Below are positions 11,822 to 24,635 of a stretch of DNA of 64,000 nucleotides, in pieces. This DNA comes from Lamellibrachia satsuma (lineage: Eukaryota; Annelida; Polychaeta; Sabellida; Siboglinidae). Every line of letters begins with the position of its first letter. Position 1 is the first letter of the stretch. The DNA lies in contig BSQZ01000101.1 of assembly GCA_033239005.1 (NCBI GenBank), positions 1,435,001 through 1,499,000 of the forward strand, written 5' to 3'. Both the position numbers and the translations under genes were made by a program. A model generated the notes under the pieces. The model saw only the letters and a program-made list of their open reading frames with translations. It was not told where the DNA came from and searched no databases.

Positions 11822-11935
11822 CAGTTCCACATTCGGTACCAACGTAACCAGGAACACAGGCGCAAGTGTAGCCGTTAACTCCAACATTGCACGTGCCGCC
11901 ATTTTGACATGGGTTGCTGGAACACACGCTCACGT
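11822..11935 (-). CDS. EGF exon, copy 9 (calcium and hydroxylation sites altered)
   Basis: Open copy, but it starts DVSVC instead of DVNEC and has CNVG instead of CNDG. It therefore loses the Asn-Glu pair of the calcium site and the Asp that would be hydroxylated. All cysteines and the two sugar sites remain. Confidence 0.85.
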
Positions 11936-12633
11936 CTACAAAATATTATTAAGCCTTTGTAGTACAAAACTGTTTCTACATAATATCTCCCCACCACGAA
12001 TATGTTCCTTGTTCGATTAACACTACAATATAATACCTGACCATTTGCACATATTGGAATTATGTAACAACACTTACGAATTTCAGAATAATATATGAGT
12101 TTATTTTAATTTCACACAGCAAAAATACATTCTATCTGTTCTTTTTTTCCATTTTAGACAATAACATTTTCTCGAAACACTGTAAAATACATTTGTAACA
12201 GCTCTAAAACGTTTACAATTATGTTTGATCGATAATCATGTATTTAGTTTAAGAAAAAGGCATATTGTATGTTCTTTTTTCGATTATAAACAATAACATT
12301 TTATCGAAACAGTATATTAAATATTTTCGTAATAGCTAAAACATGTTTTCAATTGTTTTAATCTTAGTTGTCTTTTGGTCTTTTGAGATCTTTACTACAG
12401 TAACTTTTGAAATTATCTACCAAATAAACTGCATGTTCTCTTAATTTGTTTTCACATACGTATTATTATTATCATTATAATCTCAGCAGGAATGTCCTGA
12501 TATCCTTATTGTAATAAATATGTTAAGGCGCATTTACAACTGACATATTATAATAAAGTTGACATGTACGTTCATGTGTTTTTACTCTTAAATCATGTGT
12601 TTCCAATATATATTTATAAGTAAGTAGACATAC

Positions 12634-12747
12634 CTGTTCCACATTCGGAACCAACGTAACGAGGAATACAGGCGCAAGTGTAGCCGTTAATTATATCATT
12701 GCACGTGCCGCCATTTTGACATGGGTTGCTGGAACACTCGTTCACGT
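12634..12747 (-). CDS. EGF exon, copy 10
   Basis: Most diverged open copy nearby: [13 protein letters not shown] and GSEC. All cysteines are kept. The acceptor reads TTTTTTAG instead of TTTTGTAG. Confidence 0.85.
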
Positions 12748-13444
12748 CTAAAAAATATTATTAAGCCTTGGTAGTACAAAACTGTTTCTACATGATATCG
12801 CCCCACCACGAATATGTTCCTTGTTCGATTAACATTACAATATAATACCTGAACATTTGCGCATATTGGAATTATGTAACAACACTTACGAATTTCAGAA
12901 TAATATATGAGTTTATTTTAATTTCACACATCAAAAATGCATTCTATCTGTTCTTTTTTTCCATTTTAGACAATAACATTTTCTCGAAACACTGCAAAAA
13001 TATATTTGTAACAGCTATAAAACGTTTACAATTATGTTTGATCGATAATCATGTATTTAGTTTAAGAAAAAGGCATATTGTATGTTCTTTTTTCGATTAT
13101 AAACAATAACATTTTATCGAAACAGTATATTAAATATTTTCGTAATAGCTAAAACGTGTTATCAATTATGTTTTAATCTTAGTTGTCTTTTGAGATCTTT
13201 ACTACAGTAACTTTTGAAATTATCTACCAAATAAACTGCGTGTTCTCTTAATTTGTTTTCACATACGTGTTATTATTATCATTATAATCTCAGCTGGAAT
13301 GTCCTGATATCCTTATTGTAATAAATATGTTAAGGCGCATTTACAACTGACATATTATAATAAAGTTGACACGTACGTTCATGTATTTTTACTCTAAAAT
13401 CGTGTTTCCAATATATATTTATATTTATAAGTAAGTAGACATAC

Positions 13445-13558
13445 CTGTTCCACATTCGGTACCAACGTAACCAGGAACACAGGCGCAAGTGTAGCCGTTA
13501 ACTCCATCATTGCACGTGCCGCCATTTTGACATGGGTTGCTGGAACACTCGTTCACGT
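13445..13558 (-). CDS. EGF exon, copy 11
   Basis: Common repeat. Just upstream in gene sense (13560-13680) the unit carries a local duplication of about 50 bp (TTTGTAGTACAAAAC...CCACCACGAATATG), also present near copies 17, 20, 21, 25 and 28. Confidence 0.9.
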
Positions 13559-14304
13559 CTACAAAATATTAATATGCCTTTGTAGTACAAAACTGTTTCT
13601 ACATAATATCGCCCCACCACGAATATGTTTGTAGTACAAAACAGTTTCTACATAATATCGCCCCACCACGAATATGTTCCTTGTTCGATTAACACTACAA
13701 TATTATACCCGATCATTTGCACATATTGGAATAATGTAACAACACTTACGAATTTTAGAACTATATATGAGTTTAATTTAATTTCACACAGCAAAAAGGC
13801 ATTCTATCTGTTCTTTTTCCATTTTAGACAATAACATTTTCTCGAAACAGTATTCAAAATATATTTTTAACAGCTATCAAACGTTTTCAATGATGTATGA
13901 TCGATACTCATATATTTAGTTAAAAAAAGGCATACTTTATGTTCTTTTTTTGATTATAAACAACATTTTATCGAAACAGTATGTAAAATATTTTCGTAAT
14001 AGTTAAAACATGTTATCAATTATGTTTTAATCATAGTTGTCTTTTGGTCTTTTGAGATCTTTACTACAGTAACTTTTGAAATTACCTTCCAAATAAACTG
14101 CGTGTTCTCTTAATTTGTTTTTATATACGTGTTATTATTATCATTATAATCTCAGCTGGAATGTCCTGATATCCTTATTGTAATAAATATGTGAAGGCGC
14201 ATTTACAACTGACATATTATAATATAGTTTACACGTACGTTCATGCATTTTTACTCTAAAATCATGTGTTTCCAATATATACTTATATAAGTAAGTAGAC
14301 ATAC

Positions 14305-14418
14305 CTGTTCCACATTCGGAACCAACGTAACCAGGAACACAGGCACAAGTGTAGCCGTTAACTCCATCATTGCACGTGCCGCCATTTTGACATGGGTTGC
14401 TGGAACACTCGTTCACGT
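14305..14418 (-). CDS. EGF exon, copy 12
   Basis: Open copy with Ser for Thr before the last Glu (GSEC), a change shared with copies 10, 24, 26, 27, 29 and 31. Confidence 0.9.
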
Positions 14419-15113
14419 CTACAAAATATTAAGCCTTGGTAGTACAAAACAGTTTCTACATAATATCGCCCCACCACGAATATGTTTCTTGTTCGATTAA
14501 CACTACAATATAATACCTGACCATTTGCACATATTGGAATTATGTAACAACACTTACGAATTTCAGAATAATATATGAGTTTATTTTAATTTCACACAGC
14601 AAAAATGCATTCTATCTGTTCTTTTTTTCCATTTTAGACAATAACATTTTCTCGAAACACTGTAAAATATATTTGTAACAGCTATAAAACGTTTACAGTT
14701 ATGTTTGATCGATAACCATGCATTTAGTTTAAGAAAAAGGCATATTGTATGTTCTTTTTTCGATTATAAACAATAGCATTTTATCGAAACAGTATATTAA
14801 ATATTTTCGTAATAGCTAAAACATGTTTTCAATAATGTTTTAATATTAGTTGTCTTTTGGTCTTTTGAGATCTTTACTACAGTAACTTTTGAAATTATCT
14901 ACCAAATAAACTGCGTGTTCTCTTAATTTGTTTTCACATACGTTTTATTATTATCATTATAATCTCAGCTGGAATGTCCTGATATCCTTAATGTAATAAA
15001 TATGTTAAGGCGCATTTACAACTGACATATTATAATAAAGTTGACACGTACGTTCATGTATTTTTACTCTAAAATCGTGTTTCCAATATATATTTATAAG
15101 TAAGTAGACATAC

Positions 15114-15227
15114 CAGTTCCACATTCGGTACCAACGTAACCAGGAACACAGGCGCAAGTATAGCCGTTAACTCCATCATTGCACGTGCCGCCATTTTGAC
15201 ATGGGTTGCTGGAACACTCATTCACGT
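15114..15227 (-). CDS. EGF exon, copy 13
   Basis: Protein identical to the common repeat; only silent changes (GTGAATGAG start, TATACTTGC). The next unit to the right carries the hairpin element. Confidence 0.9.
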
Positions 15228-15539
15228 CTACAAAACATTATTAAGCCTTTGTAGTACAAAACTGTTTCTACATAATATCGCCCCTCCACGAATATGTTCC
15301 TTGTTCGATTAACACTACAATAATAATACCTCACCATTTGCACATATTGGAATTATGTAACAACACTTGCGAATTTCAGAATAATATTTGAGTTTATTTT
15401 AATTTCACACAGCAAAAATGCTTTCTGTTCTTTTTTCCATTTTAGACAATAACATTTTCTTGAAACACTATGCAAAATATATTTTTAACAGCTATGAAAT
15501 GTTTACAATTATGTTTGATCGATAATCTTGTATTTAGTT

Positions 15540-15847
15540 GCATTCACAGACTGCGTGATAGCATGTAGGGCATTATGCTATTTGGTTTAAGGGTGTTCCA
15601 TGACAGTAGTAATGCCATTGTTTCTTTTATTTGTTCTAGGAATACTGCTACTGCTTTGTGGTGAAATGTGGGCTCTATTGAACCCGACGTCCAGGAGGCT
15701 CGCATGGGGCGTAGTCAGCCTGGCGTTTGGTTGTGGAGCCCACATTTCTTTGTTTTACATTTCTTTGAAAGTGGGCTTACCCCTAATCCCCACAATAAAC
15801 GTCATTCATTTGGCCTTTTCATATCTGTGTTGTGTTGTTGATTGCAT
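15540..15847 (+). repeat. Hairpin-containing short element, array copy 2
   Basis: Same insertion site in the unit as copy 1, after TATTTAGTT and before AAAAAGGCAT. The outer and inner stems of the main hairpin are preserved. Confidence 0.75.
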
Positions 15848-16229
15848 AAAAAGGCATACTTTATGTTCTTTTTTCGATTATAAACAATAACGTTTTATCG
15901 AAACAGTATATTAAATATTTTCGTAATAGCTAAAACATGTTTTCAATTATGTTTTAAACTTAGTTGTCTTTTGTTCTTTTGAGATCTTTACTACACTAAC
16001 TTTTGAAATTATCTACAATATAAACTGCGTGTTCTCTTAATTTGTTTTCACATACGTGTTATTATTATTATTATAATCTCAGCTGGAATGTCCTGATATC
16101 CTTATTGTAATAAATATGTTAAGGCACATTTACAACTGACATATTATAATATAGTTGACACATACGTATGTATTTTTACTCTAAAATCATGAGTTTCCAA
16201 TATATATTTATATAAGTAACTAGACATAC

Positions 16230-16343
16230 CTGTTCCACATTCGGTACCAACGTAACCAGGAACACAGGCGCAAGTGTACCCGTTAACTCCATCATTGCAC
16301 GTGCCGCCATTTTGACATGGGTTGCTGGAACACTCGTTCACGT
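16230..16343 (-). CDS. EGF exon, copy 14
   Basis: Common repeat with a silent GGGTAC. Donor GTATGTCTAGTT differs slightly from the usual GTATGTCTACTT, a marker shared with copies 23 and 30, whose units also carry the hairpin element. Confidence 0.9.
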
Positions 16344-16968
16344 CTACAAAATTTTATTAAGCCTTTGTAGTACAAAACTGTTTCTACATAATATCACCCC
16401 ACCACGAACATGTTCCTTGTTCGATTAACACAACAATAGTATACCAGACCATTTGCACATATTGGAATTATGTAACAACACTTACGAATTTCAGAATAAT
16501 ATTTGAGTTTAATTTAATTTCACACAGCAAAAAGGCATTCCATCTGTTTTTTTTTCAAATTTAGACTAACATTTTCTCGAAACACTAGAAAAATGCATAC
16601 TGGATGTTCGTTTTTCGATTATAAACAATAACGTTTTATCGAAACAGTATATTAAATATTTTCGTGATAGCTAAAACATGTTTTCAATTATGTTTTAATC
16701 TTGTTTGTCTTTTGGTCTTTTGAGATCTTTACTACAGTAACTTTTGAAATTACCTACCAAACAAACTGCGTGTTCTAAATTTGTTTTCACATACGTGTTA
16801 TTGTTATCATTATAATCTCAGCTGGAATGTCCTGACATCCTTATTGCAATTGATATGTTAAGGCGCATTTGCAACTGACATATTATAATATAGTTGACAC
16901 GTACGTATGTATTTTTACTCTAAAATCATGTGTTTCCAATATATATTTATATAAGTAACTAGACATAT

Positions 16969-17015
16969 CTGTTCCACATTCGGTACCAACGTAATCAGGA
17001 ATACAGGCGTAAGTG
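16969..17015 (-). pseudogene. EGF exon copy 15, 3' piece (cut by LINE)
   Basis: The last 47 bases of an EGF exon, ending where the CR1-like LINE begins. The donor dinucleotide is AT instead of GT. The rest of the exon is at 21196-21267, with a one-base deletion, so this copy is dead three ways. Confidence 0.9.
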
Positions 17016-18238
17016 CGAGAAGTCCTGGGCTGAGGTCCAGGCAGATAGTTTTAGTTTTGAGTGTAGGGGATGCGCAAGGATGAAGGAACTAGAGGTGGAG
17101 TTGGAAGAGCTGAGGCTGCTCGTTGTGGCAATGGTGGGAAGGGAACAGGGGAGTTGTGCCAGTAGTTCCGGTGGGGGAACTGTAGACGATAAAGTGGGGA
17201 AAGACACGAGATGCTAGGGAGAGCTCACCTCAGCCTGGGAGGAAGCTGAGAGGAGGGAAGATGACAGGTCATAGGGAGACAGGACGTAAGGAGACGGGAA
17301 GGAAAGGAATGGGAGGGAAGACAACCAGAGTGAAGGGGAGGGGAGTAGGGGAGACAGGAGGGAAGGAGAAGGGAGTGGGGGAGACGGGAGGGAAGACAAC
17401 CGGAGTGAAGGAGAGGGGAGTAGCGGAGACATTAGGGAAGGAGAAGGGAGTGGGGGAGACGGGAGGGAAAACAACCGGAGTGAAGGAGAGGGGAGTAGGG
17501 GAGACAGGAGGGAAGGAGAAGGGAGTGGGGGAGACGGAAGGGAAAACAACCGGAGTGAAGGAGAGGGGAGTGGGAGAGACAAGAGCAAAGGAGTGGGAAG
17601 TGGGGGAGACAGGATGGAAGGGGTCAGGACAGAATGTGATGGAGGGGATCGAAAGGAAGAGTTATTCTGCAGCAGTGATAGAGGGGGTGAGGAAGAGAGT
17701 GAGGGTGTTTGTGGGGATTCGATAGTTAGGAAGACCGACAGAGTCTTAAACAAGGGAGATGATGTGGTGGTCTGCTTGCCTGGAGCCAAAATAGAGGCGA
17801 TAACTGAGAGGGTAAAAACATCGTAGGCTTGGGTAAGGGTGGATCTGTTTTAGTACACGTAGGGACAAATAACAGAGAGGGAGGGTACAACTGCCATAGT
17901 TGGAAAATATAGGCAGTTGGTCAGAACACTAAAACAGACGCGGGTTGAGCAGGTAATACTGTCAGGGATTTTACCTGTAATGAGCAGGAGGGGTCACAAA
18001 TATCGAAATTGTCGGGGATGGCAATTAACATGTTAGTCCAGAGGCTGTGTAGGGAAGAGGAAGTTGGATTTGTGGATTTATGGGGAAGTTTTGTTGGGTG
18101 GGCAGATATGTACATGAAGGATGGGCTTCATTTAAGTGGAAAGGGGGCGGCAGTATTCGCGGACAAACTTTCAGCAGCAGTAGATAGCGACTTGGGTACA
18201 ATGACAAATATTTTTGGAAGTAAACATTTTTTAAACTA
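17016..18238 (+). pseudogene. CR1-like ORF1 remnant with esterase domain
   Basis: The first frame gives FECRGCARMKELEVELEELR, the end of a Cys-rich finger followed by a short coiled coil, as in CR1-family ORF1. A purine-rich repeat follows (see separate entry). Farther on, VLVHVGTNNRE near 17850 and KDGLHLSGKGAAVFADKL near 18115 are SGNH-esterase blocks III and V, seen in many CR1-like ORF1 proteins. Frames change between these parts, and a stop precedes 17820, so the ORF is broken. Confidence 0.75.
17261..17625 (+). repeat. Purine-rich tandem repeat inside LINE ORF1
   Basis: About 3.5 copies of an 84-bp (28-codon) unit that reads GETGGKTTGVKERGV in the open frame. The plus strand is almost all A and G with many G3-G5 runs, so the stretch could form G-quadruplex or triplex structures. 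The opposite-strand frame is an artefact of this composition. Confidence 0.85.
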
Positions 18239-18254
18239 GAAGTGCAGGGGGGTT

Positions 18255-21101
18255 ACCTAGAGGTGTCTCAAGCAGAACAAGAGGCCACTAGCACAGATAA
18301 ACCAATATCAAATCATTCGAAAAACATCTCTGAAAAAGGTTATAGATGCGTATGTTTAAATGCAAGGAGCATAGTAAATAAGAAAAACGAATTAAACATT
18401 ATGGTAGAAGATATTGACCCTCACATAATTGGTATAACTGAATCATGGGCCAACATAGATATAACAGATGCTGAATTAGGACTGACAGGATACGTAATGT
18501 TTAGGAAAAGGGGCGGGGGAGTTATTTTATATGTTAAAGAATCTATTCAGGCTTATGAAATAAAACTAGAAAGGGAAGCAGATTGCGATGAAGCTGTTTG
18601 GTGCAAAATTGTTTCAGGAAATTCAAAATTAACTATTGGATTAGTTTACCGAAGTCCAAACATAAACGAAGAGGACAACACAAAAATAAAAAAAACGCTA
18701 TAAAGGAAGTTAGTAAAGGGGAATGTATCATAATGGGAGATTTTAACCATGGACACATACAATGGAATTCTCTAGAGAGCACAGGGATTGAGGATCAACA
18801 ATTTCTATGTTTAATCCAGGATAGCTTTCTTACTCAGCACGTACTAGAACCAACCAGGGGAGAAAATGTATTAGATATAGTTTTTTCATCACAAAAAGAA
18901 TTAGTGGACAATGTAAAAATATTTGAACCATTGGGTAATAGTGACCATAATCAAATACATTTTGACATCAATGTAAAATCAGAAAGTAAAAATAAGAAAA
19001 CGTACAAGAGAAACTTCCACAAAGGTAACTACAAAGATATGAGAAAATACTTAGCACAGCTAGATTGGAATAACATGCTGATGAATAAGACCGCAGTTGA
19101 ATGTTGGAATATTGTAAAATATGAAATTGAGAGTATCATCGATAAATTTTTTCACTTCCGAAAACAAGGAAAACGATGTAGAAAGAAACACTTGTCAAAA
19201 GAGGCTATTAGAAAAATAATGCAAAAACAAACTATGTGGAGGGTTTATAGGCGTACCAGAAAGGAAGAAGACTATGCAAAATACAAAGAGGCACTTAATG
19301 CAGCTACAACTGAAATCAGACAGTCTAAAAGAAGCTATGAGCAAAAACTGGCATGTAACATAAAAAATGACAGCAAGAGTTCTTATGCATATGTCAGGAG
19401 TAAACAAAAGGTACAAGACAAGGTTGGACATCTAGAAGACAGTGCTGGAAATATAATATCACAGGGGTTTTTAATGGCGGAAGACCTAAATGGTTACTTC
19501 AGTTCAGTGTTTACCAAAGAAGATATTAGTTCATTACCAGTTGCTGATGCTAAATTTCAGGGGGCTAAATCTGAATATTTAGGACCGTTAGTTGTAACTC
19601 CAGAATTGGTAGCTAAGAAAATAAAGGCAATGAAGGATAACAAATCACCGGGAGTGGATGGGATTCCTCCAAAATTACTAATGGAAACAGTAGATCAAAT
19701 CAGTATACCACTTGCAAGAGTATTCAACTTGTCATTAAAAGAGGGAGTTGTTCCGTTTGAATGAAAAGAAGCAAACATCATACCATTATTTAAAAAGGGT
19801 TCGAGAAATAAGTCAGAGAATTACAGACCAGTGAGTTTAACGTCAGTGATTTGTAAATTATTAGAAAGGTTAATTAAAGACCATATGATGGACTTCCTCG
19901 TTAAGCATAAATTATTAAATTCATCTCAACATGGATTCCTTAAAGTGAGGTCATGCTTAACAAATATGTTATGTTTTTTGGAAGAAATCACTAAGTGGAT
20001 AGACGTGGGATCGCCAGTAGATATTATCTACTTAGATTTTCAGAAAGCTTTTGACAAAGTGCCACATCAAAGATTGCTACTTAAATTAAAAGCCCATGGT
20101 ATCGGGGATAGCATAACTGACTGGATAGAACAATGGCTGACTGACAGAAGACAATGAGTTGTAGTAGATGGAGAAGTTTCAAATTGGAAATCGGTTTTGA
20201 GTGGGGTACCTCAAGGATCAGTATTAGGACCTATATTATTCTTAATTTATATCAATGACTTGGACGAGAGTATAACAAGTAACGTACTGAAATTTGCGGA
20301 TGACACAAAACTGTTTAGAAAGGTTAATACTGATGGTGATAAACAACATTTACAAAACGATCTAGACAGATTAGTGAAATGGTCGGAGAAATGGCATATG
20401 CTGTTCAATTTTGGGAAATGTAAATGCCTACATACAGGACATGGGAACTTGAATGTAAACTATAAAATGGTAGATACTGTTCTGGGTACTACTGTAAAGG
20501 AAAATGACTTAGGAGTTACAATAAGCGCTGATATGAAAGTTTCAGAGCAGTGTGGTATTGCAGCTTCAAAGGGTAATCGAATTCTTGGATTGATTAGAAG
20601 AAACATAACATACAAGGGAAAAAGTTAATTATACCTCTTTATAAAGCAATAGTTAGACCTCATTTAGAATACTGCATACAAGCATGGAGGCCATATCGTA
20701 AGAAGGATATAGATACGCTTGAACGCATACAAAGGAGAGCAACTAAAATGATTCCAGAACTTAGAGACCTTAGTTATGAAGAACGCCTGAAAAAATGTGG
20801 TTTAACAACTCTAGACACAAGCAGGTTAAGAGGAGATCAGATTGAAGTTTTTAAGATATTGAATGGGTATGAAAATATTGATAGAAATATGTTTTTCTCA
20901 CTCAAGAAGGATAGCAGAACTAGAGGACATGAGGTAAAATTAGTAAAGGATCAATGTAGATTGGACATCAGGAAGCACTCGTTCTCACAGAGGACAATAA
21001 ATGAATGGAACAAATTGTCTACAGATTGTGTAACTGCTAGCAGCGTGAATATGTTTAAAAACAAGGTTGACACATATATCAGGAGGGCGGGTTATAAGTA
21101 G
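18255..21101 (+). pseudogene. CR1-like ORF2 (endonuclease and reverse transcriptase)
   Basis: Endonuclease motifs: LNARSIVNK near 18356, GITESWAN near 18433, MGDFNHGHIQW near 18732 after a frameshift near 18700, and GNSDHNQI near 18938. RT motifs: NKSPGVDGIPPKLL near 19639, NYRPVSLTS near 19819, YLDFQKAFDKVPH near 20029, SGVPQGSVLGPILF near 20199 and the catalytic FADDTK near 20294. Lesions: TGA at 19762 where Trp is expected, TGA at 20155 where Arg is usual, and a frameshift near 20625. The C-terminal part (HLEYCIQAW, then a frame to 21101) ends at TAG. Not functional. Confidence 0.85.
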
Positions 21102-21195
21102 GTGAACATTTTTGGACTCTCGATAAGCCAATGGCTTCCTTGTCCACTTGCCATCTGGGCCTTTGGCTTGGATGGCAAATCTTGTTAAATCGTGT

Positions 21196-21267
21196 TAAGT
21201 GTACCCATTAACTCATCATTTCACGTGCCGCCATTTTGACATGGGTTGCTAGAACACTCGTTCACGT
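21196..21267 (-). pseudogene. EGF exon copy 15, 5' piece
   Basis: Continuation of the exon split by the CR1-like LINE. It runs from the right-hand target duplication to the acceptor and lacks one base (ACTCATCATTT versus ACTCCATCATTG), so the frame is shifted even without the LINE. Confidence 0.9.
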
Positions 21268-21969
21268 CTACACAATATTATTAAGCCTCTGTAATACAAA
21301 ACTGTTTCTACATAATATCACCCCACCACGAACATGTTCCTTGTTCGATTAACACAACAATAGTATACCTGACCATTTGCACATATTGGAATTATGTAAC
21401 AACACTTACGAATTTCAGAATAATATATCAGTTTAATTTAATTTCACACAACAAATAGGCATTCTATCTGTTTTTTTTTCAATTTTAGACAATAACATTT
21501 TCTCGAAACACTATTCAAAATATATTCGTAACAGCTATGAAACGTTTTCAATTATGTATGATCGATAATCGTGTATTTTGTTTAAGAAAAATGCATACTG
21601 GATGTTCTCTTTTTTCGATTATAAATAATAACATTTTATCGAAACAGTATATTAAATATTTCGTGATAGCTAAAACATGTTTTCAATTCTGCTTTAATCT
21701 TGTTTGTCTTTTGGTCTTTTGAGATATATACTACAGTAACTTTTGAAATTACCTACCAAACAAACTGCGTGTTCTCTAAATTTGTTTTCACATACGTGTT
21801 ATTATTATCATTATAATCTCAGATGGAATGTCCTGATATCCTTATTGTAATAAATATGTTAAGGCGCATTTACAATTGACATATTATAATATAGTTGACA
21901 CGTACGTTCATGTATTTTTACTCTAAAATCATGTGTTTCCAATATATATTTATAAGTAAGTAGACATAC

Positions 21970-22083
21970 CTGTTCCACATTTGGAACCAACGTAACCAGG
22001 AACACAGGCGCAAGCGTAGCCGTTAATTCCATCATTGCACGTGCCGCCATTTTGACATGGGTTGCTGGAACACTCGTTCACGT
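21970..22083 (-). CDS. EGF exon, copy 16
   Basis: Open copy with NGYACAC (Thr to Ala), GIN for GVN and GSKC at the end. Cysteines and sugar sites are intact. Confidence 0.9.
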
Positions 22084-22786
22084 CTACAAAATATTATTAA
22101 GCCTTGGTAGTACAAAACTGTTTCTACATAATATCGCCCCACCACGAATATGTTCCTTGTTCGATTAACACTACAATATAATACCTGACCATTTGCACAT
22201 ATTGGAATTATGTAACAACACTTACGAATTTCAGAATAATATATGAGTTTATTTTAATTTCAAACAGCAAAAATGCATTCTATTTGTTCTTTTTTTCCAT
22301 TTTAGACAATAACGTTTTCTCGAAACACTATCAAATATATTTGTAACAGCTATAAAACGTTTACAATTATGTTTGATCGATAATCATGTATTTAGTTTAA
22401 GAAAAAGGCATACTGTATGTTCTTTTTTCTTTATAAACAATAACATTTTATCGAAACAGTATATTATATATTTTCGTAATAGCTAAAACATGTTTTCAAT
22501 TATGTTTTAATCTGAGTTGTCTTTTGGTCTTTTGAGATCTTTACTACAGTAACTTTTGAAATTACCTACCAAATAAACTGCGTGTTCTCTTAATTTGTTT
22601 TCACATACGTGTTATTATTATCATTATAATCTCAGCTGGAATGTCCTGATATCCTTATTGTAATAAATATGTTAAGACGCATTTACAACTGATATATTAC
22701 AATAAAGTTGACACGTACGTTCACGTATTTTTACTTTAAAATCGTGTTTCCAATATATATTTATATTTATAAGTAAGTAGACATAC

Positions 22787-22900
22787 CAGTTCCACATTCG
22801 GTACCAACGTAACCAGGAATACAGGCGCAAGTGTAGCCGTTAACTCCATCATTGCACGTGCCGCCATTTTGACATGGGTTGCTGGAACACTCGTTCACGT
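22787..22900 (-). CDS. EGF exon, copy 17
   Basis: Open copy with Ile for Val after cysteine 5 (CIPGY), shared with copies 10, 20, 21, 25 and 28. The adjacent intron carries the local ~50-bp duplication. Confidence 0.9.
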
Positions 22901-23642
22901 CTACAAAATATTATTAAGCCTTTGTAGTAAAAAACTGTTTCTACATAATATCGCCCCACAACGAATATGTTTGTAGTACAAAACAGGATCTACATAATAT
23001 CGCACCACCACGACTATGTTCCTTGTTCGATTAACACTACAATATTATACCTGACCATTTGCACATATTGGAATTATGTAACAACACTACGAATTTTATA
23101 ACTATATACGAGTTTAATTTAATTTCACACAGCAAAAAGGCATTCTATCTGTTCTTTTATCCATTTTAGACAATAACATTATCTCGAAACAGTATTCAAA
23201 ATATATTTTTAACAGCTATCAAACGTTTTCAATGAAGTATGCTCGATACTCATATGTTTAGTTTAAAAAGGCATACTTTATGTTCCTTTTTCGATTATAA
23301 ACAACATTTTATCGAAGCAGTATGTAAAATATTTTCGTAATAGCTAAAACATGTTATCAATTATGTTTTAATCATAGTTGTCTTTTGGTCTTTTTATATA
23401 TTTACTACAGCAATTTTAAAATTACCTTCCAAATAAACTGGGTGTTTTCTTAATTTGTTTTCACATACGTGTTATTATTATCATTATAATCTCAGCTGGA
23501 ATGTCCTGATATCCTTATTGTAATAAATATGTTAAGGCGCATTTACAACTGACATATTATAATAAAGTTGACACGAACGTTCATGTATTTTTACTCTAAA
23601 ATCATGTGTTTCCAATATATATTTATAAGTAAGTAGACATAC

Positions 23643-23756
23643 CAGTTCCACATTCGGTACCAACGTAACCAGGAACACAGGCGCAAGTATAGCCGTTAAC
23701 TCCATCATTGCACGTGCCGCCATTTTGACATGGGTTGCTGGAACACTCGTTCACGT
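23643..23756 (-). CDS. EGF exon, copy 18
   Basis: Protein matches the common repeat. The intron right of it is shortened (23765-23775), joining the exon flank to the text that precedes the hairpin element. Confidence 0.9.
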
Positions 23757-23946
23757 CTACAAAACATTATTAACACCACTTAACAACACTTACGAATTTC
23801 AGAATAATATTTGAGTTTATTTTAATTTCACACAGCAAAAATGCTTTCTATCTGTTCTTTTTTCCATTTTAGACAATAAAATTTTCTTGAAACACTGCAA
23901 AATATATTTTTAACAGCTATGAAATGTTTACAATTATGTTTGATCG

Positions 23947-24199
23947 TAATAGTAATGCCATTGTTTCTTTTATTTGTTCTAGGAATACTGCTACTGCTTT
24001 GTGGTGAAATGTGGGCTCTATTGAACCCGAAGTCCAGGAGGCTCGCATGGGGCGTAGTCAGCCTGGCGTTGGGGTGAGGAGCCCACATTTCTTTGTTTTT
24101 GCATTTCTTTGAAAGTGGGCTTACCCTTCATCCCCACAATAAACGTCATTCATTTGGCCTTTTCGTATCTCTATATCTGTGTTGTGTTGTTGATTGCAT
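23947..24199 (+). repeat. Hairpin-containing short element, array copy 3 (5' truncated)
   Basis: Lacks the first ~65 bases (through GGTGTTCCATGACAA) and joins directly to TGATCG of the unit. The main hairpin is present with small changes (CCCGAAGTCC, GGGGTGAGGAGC). Confidence 0.7.
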
Positions 24200-24591
24200 A
24201 AAAAGGCATACTGTTTGTTCTTTTTTCGATTATAAAAAATAACGTTTTATCGAGACAGTATATTAAATATTTTCGTAATAGCTAAAACATGTTTTCAATT
24301 ATGTTTTAAACTTAGTTGTCTTTTGGTCTTTTGAGATCTTTACTGCACTAACTTTTGAAATTATCTACAACATAAACTGCGTGTTCTCTTAATTTGTTTT
24401 CACGTACGTGTTATTATTATCATTATAATCTCAGCTGGAATGTCCTCATATCCTTATTGTAATAAATACGTTAAGGCGCATTTACAACTGACATATTATA
24501 ATATAGTTTACACGTACGTATGTATTTTTACCCTAAAATCATGTGTTTCCACTATATATTTATATAAGTAACTAGACATATCTGTTCCACA

Positions 24592-24635
24592 TTCGGTACC
24601 AACGTAACCAGGAACACAGGCGCAAGTGTACCCGT
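24592..24635 (-). pseudogene. EGF exon remnant, copy 19
   Basis: Contains the last 44 bases of the exon and then jumps from GTGTACCCGT to CATATTCGTAACAGCC, an intron block of another unit. The acceptor and the first four cysteines are gone, and the donor is AT instead of GT, as in copy 15. It looks like unequal recombination or deletion within the array. Confidence 0.85.

Larger units (their letters stand above)
17016..21195 (+). mobile_element. CR1-like LINE, 5'-truncated
   Basis: Bounded by a 6-bp duplication TAAGTG (17010-17015 and 21196-21201). It carries an ORF1 remnant with a Cys-x2-Cys tail and an esterase piece, then an endonuclease and reverse transcriptase with CR1-type motifs. The 3' end (21102-21195) is an untranslated tail with a TTGCCATC/GATGGCAA inverted repeat and ends in TTGTTAAATC-GTGT. 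It is the only large element in the window that landed inside an EGF exon. In-frame stops and frameshifts show it is an old, inactive copy. Confidence 0.85.

Noticed and set aside
17214..17789. Minus-strand Ser/Pro/Leu-rich 191-residue frame
   Set aside because: It is the complement of the purine-rich LINE ORF1 repeat and lies antisense to recognisable CR1 domains.
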